Below are positions 25,389 through 34,614 of a DNA stretch of 55,003 nucleotides, one piece after another. Made by a program: the position numbers and the translations under genes. The stretch is from PALSA-1006 sp036171275 (GTDB taxonomy: Bacteria > Pseudomonadota > Gammaproteobacteria > Burkholderiales > Gallionellaceae), in assembly GCA_036171275.1 (NCBI GenBank), contig JAVHQT010000023.1, positions 1-55,003 on the forward strand, read 5' to 3'. Numbering within the stretch: position 1 is the first letter of the stretch; every line of letters starts with the position of its first letter. The notes under the pieces were generated by a model. It made no database searches. It was not told the origin of the DNA and worked only from the letters and a program-made list of their open reading frames with translations.

Positions 25389-26696
25389 ATGAATATTGAA
25401 GATATTGCAGTGTATATCATCCCGCTGGCGATTATTTTTTACCTGTATTTGAACAGCCGGAAAAAAAATGAAAACTCAGCCAAAAGTCTTCTGAAAGAAT
25501 CGATTGAACAGGGTTTAACAGAGCCTTCTTCCTTGCATCCAGTGGTGGATCGGGTGCGTTGTTTGGGTGCTGGAGCGTGTGTTTCTGCCTGTCCAGAAGG
25601 GGCAATTGGCATGATTAACGGTAAAGCGCAGTTAGTTAATCCGGCACATTGCATCGGTCACGGCGCGTGCGCAGTCGCTTGTCCACACGGCGCAATTACC
25701 ATGGTTTTTGGTACTGAGAAGCGCGGCATGGATATTCCGCAGGTCAATCCTCAATTCGAAACCAATGTACCGGGTATTTTTATTGCAGGTGAATTAGGCG
25801 GCATGGGTTTAATTCGGAAATCGGCCACCCAAGGCGCGCAAGCGATTGACACAATTGCGAAACTTAAAGGCAGCCGCAACCCATACGATGTCGTGATTAT
25901 TGGCACAGGTCCGGCTGGACTGGGCGGCACCTTAGGCGCGATGGAAAAGAAATTGCGATATGTCACGCTCGAACAAGAAACGTCACTAGGCGGTGCTATT
26001 TTTCAATATCCCCGAAATAAAATTGCCATGACTGCGCCCGTCAAACTGCCGCTGATTGGCGAGTTGCATTTTAAGGAGGTCAGCAAAGAAAAACTGCTCG
26101 AATTCTGGGCAGGGATTATTCAAAAAACGGGGATGAAGCTAAATTTTAACGAGCGAATGGAAACCATTACCAAAACCGCCGAGGGTTTTATCGTTAAAAC
26201 CACCAAAGCTTCTTATGAAACCCGCACTGTTTTGCTAGCGATTGGACGACGCGGCACCCCCCGCAAACTGAACGTACCGGGTGAAGAGCAACCAAAAGTC
26301 GTCTATCGCTTAATTGACCCTGAGCAGTATAAAAATATGCACGTTGTTGTCGTTGGCGGCGGTGATAGCGCAGTTGAAGCGGCCATGGCGATTGCCGAGC
26401 AACCGGGCACAACAGTGACGCTGTCAGCGCGTGGCGATTCCTTTGGAACGGCATTTAGCGGGGCAAAGCCGAAAAACCGCGACAAACTACAAGCACTGTC
26501 CACTGCAAAAAAAGTGAATATTATGTTGAAATCTGGCGTGAAATCGATTGAACCAAAATCAATCGTCATGAAGCACGAGGATCAGGAAAGTACACTGCCA
26601 AATGATGCGGTCATCGTCTGTGCCGGCGGCACGTTGCCAACGCCGTTTTTGAAGGAAATTGGCGTGATGGTTGATACCAAGTTTGGCACGGCATGA
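25389..26696 (+). CDS. Membrane-anchored Fe-S/FAD oxidoreductase with permuted flavoprotein domain
   Basis: The 435-residue protein has an N-terminal membrane helix (about 5-22), then a ferredoxin-like region with CLGAGACVSACP (Cys58, 64, 68) and CIGHGACAVACP (Cys88, 94, 98). Each motif lacks the second Cys of the usual CxxCxxCxxxCP. Two Rossmann motifs follow: GTGPAG at 172-177 (FAD) and GGGDSAVE at 323-330 (NAD(P)H). The flavin-binding segment VPGIFIAGELGGMG, normally at the C terminus of thioredoxin-reductase-like proteins, lies at 128-140, ahead of the FAD motif, so the flavoprotein part appears circularly permuted. No CXXC redox pair is seen. It probably links NAD(P)H and membrane carriers; it diverges from the cytochrome genes. 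Confidence 0.8.
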   Translation: MNIEDIAVYIIPLAIIFYLYLNSRKKNENSAKSLLKESIEQGLTEPSSLHPVVDRVRCLGAGACVSACPEGAIGMINGKAQLVNPAHCIGHGACAVACPHGAITMVFGTEKRGMDIPQVNPQFETNVPGIFIAGELGGMGLIRKSATQGAQAIDTIAKLKGSRNPYDVVIIGTGPAGLGGTLGAMEKKLRYVTLEQETSLGGAIFQYPRNKIAMTAPVKLPLIGELHFKEVSKEKLLEFWAGIIQKTGMKLNFNERMETITKTAEGFIVKTTKASYETRTVLLAIGRRGTPRKLNVPGEEQPKVVYRLIDPEQYKNMHVVVVGGGDSAVEAAMAIAEQPGTTVTLSARGDSFGTAFSGAKPKNRDKLQALSTAKKVNIMLKSGVKSIEPKSIVMKHEDQESTLPNDAVIVCAGGTLPTPFLKEIGVMVDTKFGTA

Positions 26697-27730
26697 GTAC
26701 CGCGCCTAGCTCCAACCTTGCGCGCTGGCTGGTTTATTGCCGCCCGGGTTTTGAACGTGACTGCGTGGAAGAAACCCAAGCCAGAGCACTCGAAGCGGTT
26801 GAAAACACCGGCTTTGTGCGCTTAGAGGGCAAACCCCATTTAACTTTTTCAAAACTAATCTTCGCCAGGCAGTTATTAGAATTATTCAATATAATCAATG
26901 ACTTACCTGAAAAAGATCGCTTAAGCCCGATTTTAGCGACGCTGGCACACTCTACCGAAAAATTTAGCGCGGTCTTTTTAGAAGTGCCAGACAGCAACGA
27001 GGGTAAAACCCTTTCGAGTTTTACCCGACGTTTTCAGCCTATTTTGGAAGAAGCTTTGCGCGTTCAGGCGTGCTTAGTGAACGATCCAACCTTGCCGCGA
27101 TTACATCTTTTTTTCCCCGACAAAACCCGCGTATTCTTAGGGCGCAGCCAGGCCAACTACACCAGTGACGACCTCAATGGAATTCACCGCATCAGCATGG
27201 CACATGACGCACCGAGTCGGTCTTATCTCAAATTAGCAGAAGCGTTTGAAGTGTTGCTGACGTCATCGCAACGAGCGCAATTTATTCAACTCGGCATGAC
27301 GGCAGTGGATTTGGGCGCAGCACCCGGTGGCTGGAGTTGGCAATTGGTGCAACGCGGTTTCAAAGTGATCGCTATTGATAATGGTCCGATGAAAGGCGCT
27401 GCCTTAGCGCATCCCGCAATTAAACATTTGCGCAAAGACGGCTTCAGTTTTAGGCCGCAAAAACCGGTCGATTGGCTGGTGTGTGACATGGTGGAGCAAC
27501 CGCAAAGAGTGGCGACGTTAATGTGCGATTGGCTGCTGAATGGCCTAACGCAACACGCCATTTTCAATCTTAAATTGCCGATGAAAAAACGCGTGACCGC
27601 CCTAACTGAAGCGCTGGAACTTATTCATAAGTTATTGAATAACAAAGGAATTATCCACCAAATTATCGCAAAGCAGCTTTACCACGATCGCGAAGAAGTC
27701 ACCGTTTTCTTGTCGCGTGGCAAACGTTAA
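26693..27730 (+). CDS. rlmM: 23S rRNA 2'-O-ribose methyltransferase RlmM
   Basis: RlmM methylates the ribose of C2498 in 23S rRNA. The N-terminal THUMP-like part is followed by a Rossmann methyltransferase with SAM motif AVDLGAAPGGWSWQLVQRG and the catalytic FNLKLPMKKR near the C terminus. VYCRPGFERDCVEE at the N terminus is typical. It overlaps the end of the oxidoreductase gene by 4 bases, although the functions are unrelated, so the two share a transcript. Length of 345 residues is normal. Confidence 0.95.
   Translation: MSTAPSSNLARWLVYCRPGFERDCVEETQARALEAVENTGFVRLEGKPHLTFSKLIFARQLLELFNIINDLPEKDRLSPILATLAHSTEKFSAVFLEVPDSNEGKTLSSFTRRFQPILEEALRVQACLVNDPTLPRLHLFFPDKTRVFLGRSQANYTSDDLNGIHRISMAHDAPSRSYLKLAEAFEVLLTSSQRAQFIQLGMTAVDLGAAPGGWSWQLVQRGFKVIAIDNGPMKGAALAHPAIKHLRKDGFSFRPQKPVDWLVCDMVEQPQRVATLMCDWLLNGLTQHAIFNLKLPMKKRVTALTEALELIHKLLNNKGIIHQIIAKQLYHDREEVTVFLSRGKR
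26893..26905 (+). promoter_or_regulatory. Motif AATCAAKNWSTTA copy inside rlmM
   Basis: An exact match with spacer TGAC inside the coding sequence of rlmM, one of only two clear copies lying within genes. It may be fortuitous. Confidence 0.2.
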
Positions 27731-28079
27731 TTACCCGCTCAATTTGACAATTGGCAGCAAGTTGGTTGAGATAAAAACGAGCTGATGAACATACCCCATC
27801 TCCACCTTAACAGGGTGGGAGGGTGCGCGGCAAGTTTACCGTGCGCTATTACAAATTCGATGTCCAAACCACCCTTTTAAAATGTAAGAGACGGGCAACC
27901 AAAGCGATAGCCTTCCTAGTATTGCGCCCCAGGGTCAATTTGCGCTCTGAAATTCATTATTTAAATCAATACGATGCGCCACGCTTATCCACCCAGCTTT
28001 TTTCGAGAACAAATTTACCCTGTATTGCGCCCCTGGCCTGTGGACGAACAGCGGTTTTAGTCAGCGCTTGCTTAATTTT
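27731..28079. other. Intergenic gap between rlmM and rluE-like gene
   Basis: No gene is supported here. A hairpin of CCATCTCCACC and GGGTGGGAGGGTG lies near 27797-27825. TATTGCGCCCC occurs twice, near 27920 and 28022, each followed by AGG or TGG. These look like decayed repeat material. Confidence 0.4.
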
Positions 28080-28628
28080 TTAAAACTCGATCCGCTCTTC
28101 CCGCCACTGTCCAGGCTCAAGTCCCGTCACGCACCAAGCGCCGATGGCATAACGAATCAGACGCAAAGTAGGAAAGCCCAATGCGGCCGTCATTCGGCGT
28201 ACTTGCCGATTGCGTCCCTCGCGCAGGGTGAATTGTAACCAACTGGTTGGAATCGCTTTACGTTGCCGAATCGGCGGTTGCCGTTGCCATAAAGCCACCG
28301 GTTCAGTTATCCGTTCGGCCGCTGCTGGCAATGTCATTCCATCGTTAAGCATCACGCCGCGCCGCCACTGTGTCAACGCCACGTCATCTGGCTCGCCTTC
28401 GACTTGCACCCAATACACTTTCGGCTGTTTGTGTTTTGGGTCGGTCAAACGGTGTTGCAGCTGCCCGTCATCGGTCAGCAAGACTAAACCCTCACTATCG
28501 GTATCTAAGCGTCCAGCCGGATAAAATTTGGGAAGCGCGATATAATCCGCCAGCGTTGGATGCAAGCCGTCACGACTAAATTGACAAATCACCCCAAAGG
28601 GTTTGTTTAATACTAGAATCCGACTCAT
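28080..28628 (-). CDS. rluE: 23S rRNA pseudouridine synthase (RluE-like)
   Basis: The protein belongs to the RsuA/RluB/E/F family that isomerises uridine in rRNA; RluE acts on U2457. The catalytic motif is AGRLDTDSEGLVLLT with Asp, and the C-terminal REGRNRQVRRM is the family signature. It lacks the N-terminal S4 domain, which is normal for RluE. The frame extends to GTG 28640; ATG 28628, giving MSRILVLNKPFGV, is preferred. It is divergent from icd with 47 bases between the starts. Confidence 0.9.
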   Translation of the reverse strand: MSRILVLNKPFGVICQFSRDGLHPTLADYIALPKFYPAGRLDTDSEGLVLLTDDGQLQHRLTDPKHKQPKVYWVQVEGEPDDVALTQWRRGVMLNDGMTLPAAAERITEPVALWQRQPPIRQRKAIPTSWLQFTLREGRNRQVRRMTAALGFPTLRLIRYAIGAWCVTGLEPGQWREERIEF

Positions 28629-28675
28629 GTTTGTTTTCACTTGCGGGTGTTCCGCAATTTTTTAAAGGAGTTGCA

Positions 28676-29914
28676 ATGTACCAGCACATCAAAGTCCCTG
28701 CCAATGGTCAAAAAATTACCGTTAACGCTGATTTCAGCCTGAACGTGCCCGATCAACCGATTATTCCTTTCATCGAAGGCGATGGCACTGGCGTTGACAT
28801 TACGCCGCCGATGCGCAAAGTCGTGGATGCTGCGGTAGCGAAAGCCTACGGTGGACGCAAACAAATTCACTGGATGGAACTTTACGCAGGTGAAAAATCG
28901 GTCAAAGTTTATGGCAATGACACGTGGCTACCAGACGAAACCATCGCCGCCGTTCGCGATTTTGTCGTGTCGATTAAAGGCCCGCTGACCACACCCGTGT
29001 CTGGCGGCATTCGTTCATTGAATGTAGCCTTGCGGCAGATGCTGGATTTATATGTCTGTTTGCGTCCAGTGCGCTGGTTTCAAGGTGTGCCGTCACCCGT
29101 GAAAGAGCCGGGCAAGGTCGATATGGTGATTTTCCGTGAAAACACTGAAGACATTTACGCCGGTATCGAATGGGCGGTCGGTTCGCCGGAAGTAACCAAG
29201 CTCATTCACTTTCTGCAAACCGAAATGGGCGTTACAAAAATTCGTTTTCCTAACACTTCTGCCATCGGCATCAAGCCTGTTTCTACGGAAGGTTCGGAAC
29301 GTTTAGTGCGCCGTGCTATTCAGTATGCCATTGATAACAAACGGAAATCCGTGACCTTGGTGCACAAAGGCAATATTATGAAATTCACCGAAGGTGGCTT
29401 TAAAAATGCCGGCTACGAACTCGCTAAGCGTGAGTTCGGCGGCGTGGAAATCGACGGTGGGCCGTGGCTCAAATTACCGAATGGCTTGATCATTAAAGAC
29501 GTCATTGCCGATGCTTTCTTGCAACAAATTTTGTTGCGCCCTGCAGAATATGACGTTATCGCCACCTTGAATTTAAATGGCGATTACATTTCTGACGCGC
29601 TCGCCGCCGAAGTGGGCGGAATTGGCATTGCCCCCGGTGCAAATTTATCCGACACCGTGGCGATGTTTGAAGCGACACACGGCACAGCGCCAAAATATGC
29701 AGGCAAAGATTACGTCAATCCTGGCTCGCTGATTTTATCGGCGGAAATGATGTTGCGTCACATGGGCTGGCTCGAAGCCGCGGATCTCATCACCAAAGGA
29801 ATTGAAGGTTCAATTGCAGCGAAAAGAGTCACCTACGACTTCGCGCGCTTGATGGAAGGCGCGACCGAAATTCGCTGTAGCGCTTTCGGTGATGAAATCA
29901 TTAAACATATGTAA
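28676..29914 (+). CDS. icd: NADP-dependent isocitrate dehydrogenase
   Basis: This TCA-cycle enzyme converts isocitrate to 2-oxoglutarate with NADP. ATG 28676 follows AAAGGAG by 5 bases and gives MYQHIKVPANGQKI. Substrate-binding SGGIRSLNVALRQ includes the Ser that is phosphorylated in E. coli, and the IDGGPWLKLPNGL and NLNGDYISDALAAEVGG segments and the GTAPKYAGKDYVNPGS nucleotide region are typical. The length is 412 residues. A strong terminator hairpin follows 13 bases after the stop. Confidence 0.96.
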   Translation: MYQHIKVPANGQKITVNADFSLNVPDQPIIPFIEGDGTGVDITPPMRKVVDAAVAKAYGGRKQIHWMELYAGEKSVKVYGNDTWLPDETIAAVRDFVVSIKGPLTTPVSGGIRSLNVALRQMLDLYVCLRPVRWFQGVPSPVKEPGKVDMVIFRENTEDIYAGIEWAVGSPEVTKLIHFLQTEMGVTKIRFPNTSAIGIKPVSTEGSERLVRRAIQYAIDNKRKSVTLVHKGNIMKFTEGGFKNAGYELAKREFGGVEIDGGPWLKLPNGLIIKDVIADAFLQQILLRPAEYDVIATLNLNGDYISDALAAEVGGIGIAPGANLSDTVAMFEATHGTAPKYAGKDYVNPGSLILSAEMMLRHMGWLEAADLITKGIEGSIAAKRVTYDFARLMEGATEIRCSAFGDEIIKHM

Positions 29915-29927
29915 TTTAAGCATCATA

Positions 29928-29960
29928 AAAAGCCCGCCTATTCAAAGTAGGCGGGCTTTT
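29928..29960. terminator. Bidirectional terminator between icd and pbpG
   Basis: The stem AAAAGCCCGCCTA / TAGGCGGGCTTTT has A and T tracts on both ends and serves the convergent icd and pbpG transcripts. Confidence 0.92.
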
Positions 29961-30015
29961 TATTGCCTGCAATTCACCACTTAACCTAACGCAAGCAACA
30001 TAAAAAAAACAGACC

Positions 30016-30945
30016 TTAGCCGTGCCGATTAACTGTTCTTGAATTTCTAACCAAGGAATCTTCCATCCAGCGTTTAATCCGATTGGCATCGCCGACTCGG
30101 GTGTGTTTACCCCAGGAATCAAGCAACACAATGATCACTGAACGATTGGAAATGGTGGCTTGCATAACCAGACAGCGCCCTGCTTCGGTAATGTAGCCGG
30201 TTTTGCTAACGCCAATTTTCCAAGAAGCATTTTTGACTAATGGGTTGGTATTATTGAAGCGCAAGGCGCGATGTTTGGAAAACTGCACAGTGTGCGAACT
30301 GCTGGTGGTGTAGCGATGTATCGCTTCATAGGTCTGCGCAGTCCGTACCATGCGCACTAAATCATCCGCAGTTGAAACGTTGTTACTATTTAGACCGGTT
30401 GGGTCAAAAAATTGGGTTGAACGCATTCCTAACTGACGTGCTTTTGCATTCATTTTTAGCAAAGCGGCAGCGGTTCCACCCGGAAAAGTACGCGCCAACG
30501 CTGCTGCCGCTTTATTTTCTGAAGCCATTAACGCTAATTTAAGCAACTCGGCACGCGACAAAACCGCGCCTACCCGAATACGCGAGTGCGAACCTTTCAA
30601 GCGGTCGGCATCTTCCGGCGTAATGGTAATCATTTCTTTCATCGGCAAGCCTGCATCCAACACCACCATCGCTGTCATCAATTTGGTGATCGAGGCAATC
30701 GGCGCGACGTTTTGCGCATTTTTGGTGTAGAGCGGACGCTGCGTACTTTCGTCATAAATCAAGGCGATCGCCGATTGCAAATGCAGACCGGAGGTCAGGC
30801 GAATCACTTCACTGGCTAGCTGCTGATCTTGATTCGGCAAGGCTTGGGGCACGAGCTTGCTACCGTAGCTAGCTTCGGCGTGCAGACTATGCATCAGCAA
30901 AGTTTGACTTAACGTTAATAATAAGACGGCGATATTTTTTTTCAT
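30016..30945 (-). CDS. pbpG: D-alanyl-D-alanine endopeptidase (PBP7/PbpG)
   Basis: This periplasmic serine enzyme cuts peptidoglycan cross-links. ATG 30945 follows GGAG and starts the signal peptide MKKNIAVLLLTLSQTLLMHSL. The motifs are SITK (SxxK), SEN (SxN) and SKTGYI (KTG), in the normal order of the S11 family. The frame can run to a TTG at 30960 but the signal peptide favours the ATG. It shares a convergent terminator with icd. Confidence 0.92.
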   Translation of the reverse strand: MKKNIAVLLLTLSQTLLMHSLHAEASYGSKLVPQALPNQDQQLASEVIRLTSGLHLQSAIALIYDESTQRPLYTKNAQNVAPIASITKLMTAMVVLDAGLPMKEMITITPEDADRLKGSHSRIRVGAVLSRAELLKLALMASENKAAAALARTFPGGTAAALLKMNAKARQLGMRSTQFFDPTGLNSNNVSTADDLVRMVRTAQTYEAIHRYTTSSSHTVQFSKHRALRFNNTNPLVKNASWKIGVSKTGYITEAGRCLVMQATISNRSVIIVLLDSWGKHTRVGDANRIKRWMEDSLVRNSRTVNRHG

Positions 30946-31022
30946 GGCAACTCCAAACAATACAATTAACGCTTTAAAGGATACCTTAAAACATCAATAA
31001 ATCAAGGCTTAGAACGTGTTTG

Positions 31023-32807
31023 TTAAAGTTCTTTTTGCTGTTGCAACGCCCACATTTGTGCATACAGACCGTTGTGCGCAAGTAGCGCTCGATGCGCGCC
31101 TCGTTCCACGATTTTTCCCTGATCGACAACCAAAATTTGATCCGCATCAATAATGGTCGAAAGCCGATGTGCAATCACGATGGTGGTATGGTTGCGCGCA
31201 ATATTTTTCAGCTCGTCTTGAATGGCTTTTTCCGATTTAGAATCCAGCGCAGAGGTCGCTTCATCAAAAATTAAAATCGCCGGATTTTTTAAAATCGCAC
31301 GCGCTATCGCCACGCGCTGCTTTTCGCCACCCGATAATTTCAAGCCACGTTCGCCCACCGTTGTGTGATAACCCTGCGGTAAAGATTCAATAAAATCATG
31401 GATATGCGCTGATTGCGCCGCTTGCAAAACCTCTTCACGCGAGGCACTCGGACGCCCATACGCTATGTTGTAATAAATGCTGTCGTTAAATAAAACCGTG
31501 TCCTGCGGGACAATGCCGATCGCAGCACGCAAACTGGCTTGGGTCACGGCACGAATATCTTGTCCGTTGATTAAAATCGCACCACCACTGACATCATAAA
31601 ATCGGAACAACAAACGCGACAGCGTCGACTTACCTGCACCGCTTGCGCCCACCACCGCCACGGTTTGCCCGGTCGGCACGACAAAACTAACTTGCGAAAG
31701 AATCTTCCGCTCAGGGTTATAACTAAAATCAACGTCTTTAAATTCAACTTGCGCAGACTGAGTTTGCAGTTCGGTGGCATTGTCTGCATCTTCCACTTCA
31801 CGCGTTTCATGCAAAATTTTAAACATGCGCTCCATGTCTGCCAGCGCGTTTTTGATTTCCCGATAGACAAAACCCAAAAAATGCAGCGGCATATACAGTT
31901 GTAGCATATAGACGTTTACCAGCACCAAATCACCCAGCGTCATTTTGCCTTGCACCACCTCATCGGCCGCCAACAGCATCAGCAAGGTAATACCCACGGC
32001 AATAATCGCACTTTGTCCGGCGTTCAATGCCGCCAGCGAGGTCTGATTTTGCACCGCCGACACTTCCCATTTGCTCATTTGCTCATCATAACGATTGACT
32101 TCATATTGCTCATTACCAAAGTATTTAACCGTTTCATAATTGAGCAAACTGTCAATAGCACGGGTATTCGCCTTCGAATCCATGTCATTCATCGTGCGCC
32201 GATACACCATGCGCCATTCGGTAATTATCAAGGTGAAAACAACATAGGCCAGCAAAGTAGCAAAGGTAATAATGGCGAACCAAGGGCTGTATTTAACAAA
32301 CAAAATAGCCGCTACCAAGCCAATTTCCAGCAAGGTTGGCAGAATGTTAAATAACAAAAAAGTGAGTAGAAAACTAATGCCGCGTGTGCCGCGCTCAATG
32401 TCTCGCGACATGCCGCCAGTTTGTCGATCCAGGTGAAAACGCAAACTTAATTGGTGCAAATGAGCGAAGACTTTGCTGGCAACACGACGAATCGCGCGCT
32501 GTGTCACTTTAGCAAAAATCGCATCCCGCAATTCACCAAATAAAGTGCTGGATAAGCGCAGCAAACCATAGCCAATCACCAATAGCACCGGAATTGCCAG
32601 CATGGCTTTGGGGCGATCCATCACATCAATAATTTCCTTTAAAACCAAAGGAACCGCAACGCTAGCCAGTTTAGCCAGCACCAACAAAATAATCACCACC
32701 GTGACGCGCCCTTTAAATTCGAGCAAATACGGCAATAACATCCGAATGGTGTGCCAATCAGGACGGATAGGTGCGACGGAATGTGTTACAGAATGGGTAG
32801 CGTGCAT
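31023..32807 (-). CDS. ABC exporter of the Atm1/ABCB7 type
   Basis: The 594-residue protein fuses six membrane helices (about residues 30-330) to a nucleotide-binding domain with Walker A GASGAGKST, signature LSGGEKQR and Walker B ILIFDEATSALDSKS. The long N-terminal leader and the YFGNEQYEVNRYD and DMERMFKIL segments match the bacterial Atm1-like heavy-metal/glutathione exporter group more than lipid A exporters. It probably exports glutathione-linked thiols or metals; the substrate is not shown by the sequence. It stands alone on the minus strand. Confidence 0.9.
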   Translation of the reverse strand: MHATHSVTHSVAPIRPDWHTIRMLLPYLLEFKGRVTVVIILLVLAKLASVAVPLVLKEIIDVMDRPKAMLAIPVLLVIGYGLLRLSSTLFGELRDAIFAKVTQRAIRRVASKVFAHLHQLSLRFHLDRQTGGMSRDIERGTRGISFLLTFLLFNILPTLLEIGLVAAILFVKYSPWFAIITFATLLAYVVFTLIITEWRMVYRRTMNDMDSKANTRAIDSLLNYETVKYFGNEQYEVNRYDEQMSKWEVSAVQNQTSLAALNAGQSAIIAVGITLLMLLAADEVVQGKMTLGDLVLVNVYMLQLYMPLHFLGFVYREIKNALADMERMFKILHETREVEDADNATELQTQSAQVEFKDVDFSYNPERKILSQVSFVVPTGQTVAVVGASGAGKSTLSRLLFRFYDVSGGAILINGQDIRAVTQASLRAAIGIVPQDTVLFNDSIYYNIAYGRPSASREEVLQAAQSAHIHDFIESLPQGYHTTVGERGLKLSGGEKQRVAIARAILKNPAILIFDEATSALDSKSEKAIQDELKNIARNHTTIVIAHRLSTIIDADQILVVDQGKIVERGAHRALLAHNGLYAQMWALQQQKEL

Positions 32808-33173
32808 CGTTAAAAGCGAGAAAAATTCAAGGCCGCATTATCCTATATAAATCTAGAAATCGTAGTCACTGTTTGAGTCACAAAAAAATTCATGAAAACA
32901 CTAACTGATTATAAAGTGCGCTCAGCTCCCTTCGATAAACTCAGCAGAATCGCTTCAATCCCAATAACGATGCGCCCGATGAAGTGACAGGCCTAGCCTA
33001 ACGGAATAATTGAATTTGGAATGATTGGCAGACTGGATCTGCATTGCCACGCAGGCGGTGGAAATGAGCGCGGGTCGAAATAGACAGCACTTTTTAGCGC
33101 AACAGAACGACTATTGCCCTGCAAAAGTGCGGGTATAATCCGCGTCCTCGTTCATCCCAATAAGGAATTTGCT
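32808..33173. other. Intergenic gap upstream of aspC with REP-like element
   Basis: No gene is supported. The gap holds the REP-like piece CCCTTCGATAAACTCAGC at 32928-32952 and, close by, AACTGATTAT. The start-proximal part contains the aspC promoter. Confidence 0.45.
33134..33139 (+). promoter_or_regulatory. Likely -10 box of aspC
   Basis: A perfect TATAAT lies 34 bases before the aspC start. The -35 region is weak at normal spacing (TTGCCC would be only 14 bases away), so activation or an extended element may be used. Confidence 0.6.
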
Positions 33174-34370
33174 GTGACTCTTTCTACTCGCGTTCAAGCT
33201 ATTAAACCTTCTCCAACCCTTGCGGTCACTGCGCGTGCGGCAAAATTAAAAGCGGAAGGTAAAGACATTATTGGGTTAGGCGCAGGCGAGCCGGATTTTG
33301 ATACGCCGCAACATATTAAAGATGCGGCGATTGCCGCGATCAACGCCGGATTCACCAAATACACCGCTGTCGGCGGGACGCCTTCGCTCAAGGCCGCCAT
33401 CATCGCTAAATTCAAACGCGACAACGGGTTGGATTACACGCCGAAACAAATTTTGGTGTCCTGCGGCGGCAAACAAAGTTTTTTCAACCTCGCACTCGCA
33501 GTCATCAACCCCGGCGACGAGGTGATTATTCCTGCACCGTATTGGGTTTCTTATCCCGATATTGTGATTATTGCCGAAGGTAAACCGGTGATTATCGAAG
33601 CGGGCATTGAACAAGGTTTTAAGCTGACCGCCGGGCAATTAGCGGCCGCCATTACGCCAAAAACCAAAATGGTGGTGATTAACAGTCCGAGCAATCCGTC
33701 CGGCGCGGTGTATTCCGCTGCTGACTTGGCGGCGCTGGGCGCGGTGTTGCGCCAGCACCCGCAGGTGCTCATTGCCACGGATGATATGTACGAACACATC
33801 GCACTCACCGATGAAAAGTTCGTGAATATTTTGGATGTGTGCCCGGATTTGTATGCGCGCACCATGGTGTTAAATGGTGTGTCTAAAGCGTACGCGATGA
33901 CTGGTTGGCGGATTGGGTATGCTGCTGGGGCGGAAGCGATCATCACCGCGATGGAAAATGTGCAATCGCAAAGCACCTCCAACCCCACTTCCATTTCACA
34001 AGTTGCGGCACAAGCGGCGCTGAACGGAGACCAATCTTGCATCACTCCGATGGTCAAAGCGTTCCGTGAACGGCATTTATTTGTCGTCAATGCGCTGAAT
34101 GACATTCCCGGTTTGAGCTGCCTGATGGCGGGCGGCGCGTTTTACGCCTTCCCCGATGCGCGCCAAGCGATTGCCAATTTACATCAAAAAGGCATTATTT
34201 CCGCGCCAACCGATATTGCCTTTGCCGAATATCTACTGGTGCAAGCCGGCGTGGCGGTTGTTCCTGGCTCAGCTTTTGGCAGCGAAGGTTATATGCGACT
34301 GTCATTTGCCACCTCAATGGAAAATCTCAAAAACGCTATCGCACGCATTGCCAAAGCCTTGGCGGTTTAA
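33174..34370 (+). CDS. aspC: Aspartate aminotransferase (class I, subgroup Ib)
   Basis: This PLP enzyme interconverts aspartate and oxaloacetate with glutamate/2-oxoglutarate. The GTG start at 33174 follows AAGGA by 7 bases and gives MTLSTRVQAIKPSPTLAVTARA, the typical start. The PLP lysine lies in NGVSKAYAMTGWRIGY; GLGAGEPDFDTP and the C-terminal RLSFAT are also family motifs. The length (398 residues) fits the subgroup of Thermus/Bacillus-type enzymes, not the E. coli AspC type, so prephenate aminotransferase activity is also possible. Confidence 0.92.
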   Translation: MTLSTRVQAIKPSPTLAVTARAAKLKAEGKDIIGLGAGEPDFDTPQHIKDAAIAAINAGFTKYTAVGGTPSLKAAIIAKFKRDNGLDYTPKQILVSCGGKQSFFNLALAVINPGDEVIIPAPYWVSYPDIVIIAEGKPVIIEAGIEQGFKLTAGQLAAAITPKTKMVVINSPSNPSGAVYSAADLAALGAVLRQHPQVLIATDDMYEHIALTDEKFVNILDVCPDLYARTMVLNGVSKAYAMTGWRIGYAAGAEAIITAMENVQSQSTSNPTSISQVAAQAALNGDQSCITPMVKAFRERHLFVVNALNDIPGLSCLMAGGAFYAFPDARQAIANLHQKGIISAPTDIAFAEYLLVQAGVAVVPGSAFGSEGYMRLSFATSMENLKNAIARIAKALAV

Positions 34371-34403
34371 GCACGCTCCGCGTCAATCAACCGTTCGCGC
34401 ATA

Positions 34404-34424
34404 CCCTTTGACAAACTCTGCGCA
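34404..34424. repeat. REP-like fragment CCCTTTGACAAACTCTGCG
   Basis: A degenerate relative of the CCTTCGACAAGCTCAG element, just after aspC. Motif copy TAAGTGCTTGATT follows 20 bases later. Confidence 0.35.
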
Positions 34425-34443
34425 GTCTTGGCAAAGGGGATTT

Positions 34444-34456
34444 TAAGTGCTTGATT
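34444..34456 (-). promoter_or_regulatory. Motif AATCAAKNWSTTA (spacer GCAC) after aspC
   Basis: An exact minus-strand match in the gap between aspC and queG, adjacent to a REP-like fragment. Confidence 0.35.
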
Positions 34457-34614
34457 TATTTGAAATTTATGCCGGTTCAATCAGGCACATCTAGGCTAAT
34501 CGCAGGCTGTGCGCTGTTGGCGCTTTAGCAGCTTAAAGTCACGCCGACCCTTGCCGGGTACAGCCCGAACGGAATCAATCAGCCTGTTCCTAAAACCACT
34601 GAATCCGTGCTTGG

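Noticed and set aside
29928..29960. Hairpin after icd as a small RNA or riboswitch
   Set aside because: The symmetrical A and T flanks between convergent genes are explained by a bidirectional terminator.
34496..34614. Minus-strand frame with GFSGFRNRLIDSVRAVPGKG after aspC
   Set aside because: No start signal or family I can name; it lies in the tail of the aspC-queG gap and could be repeat debris, so I did not call a gene.
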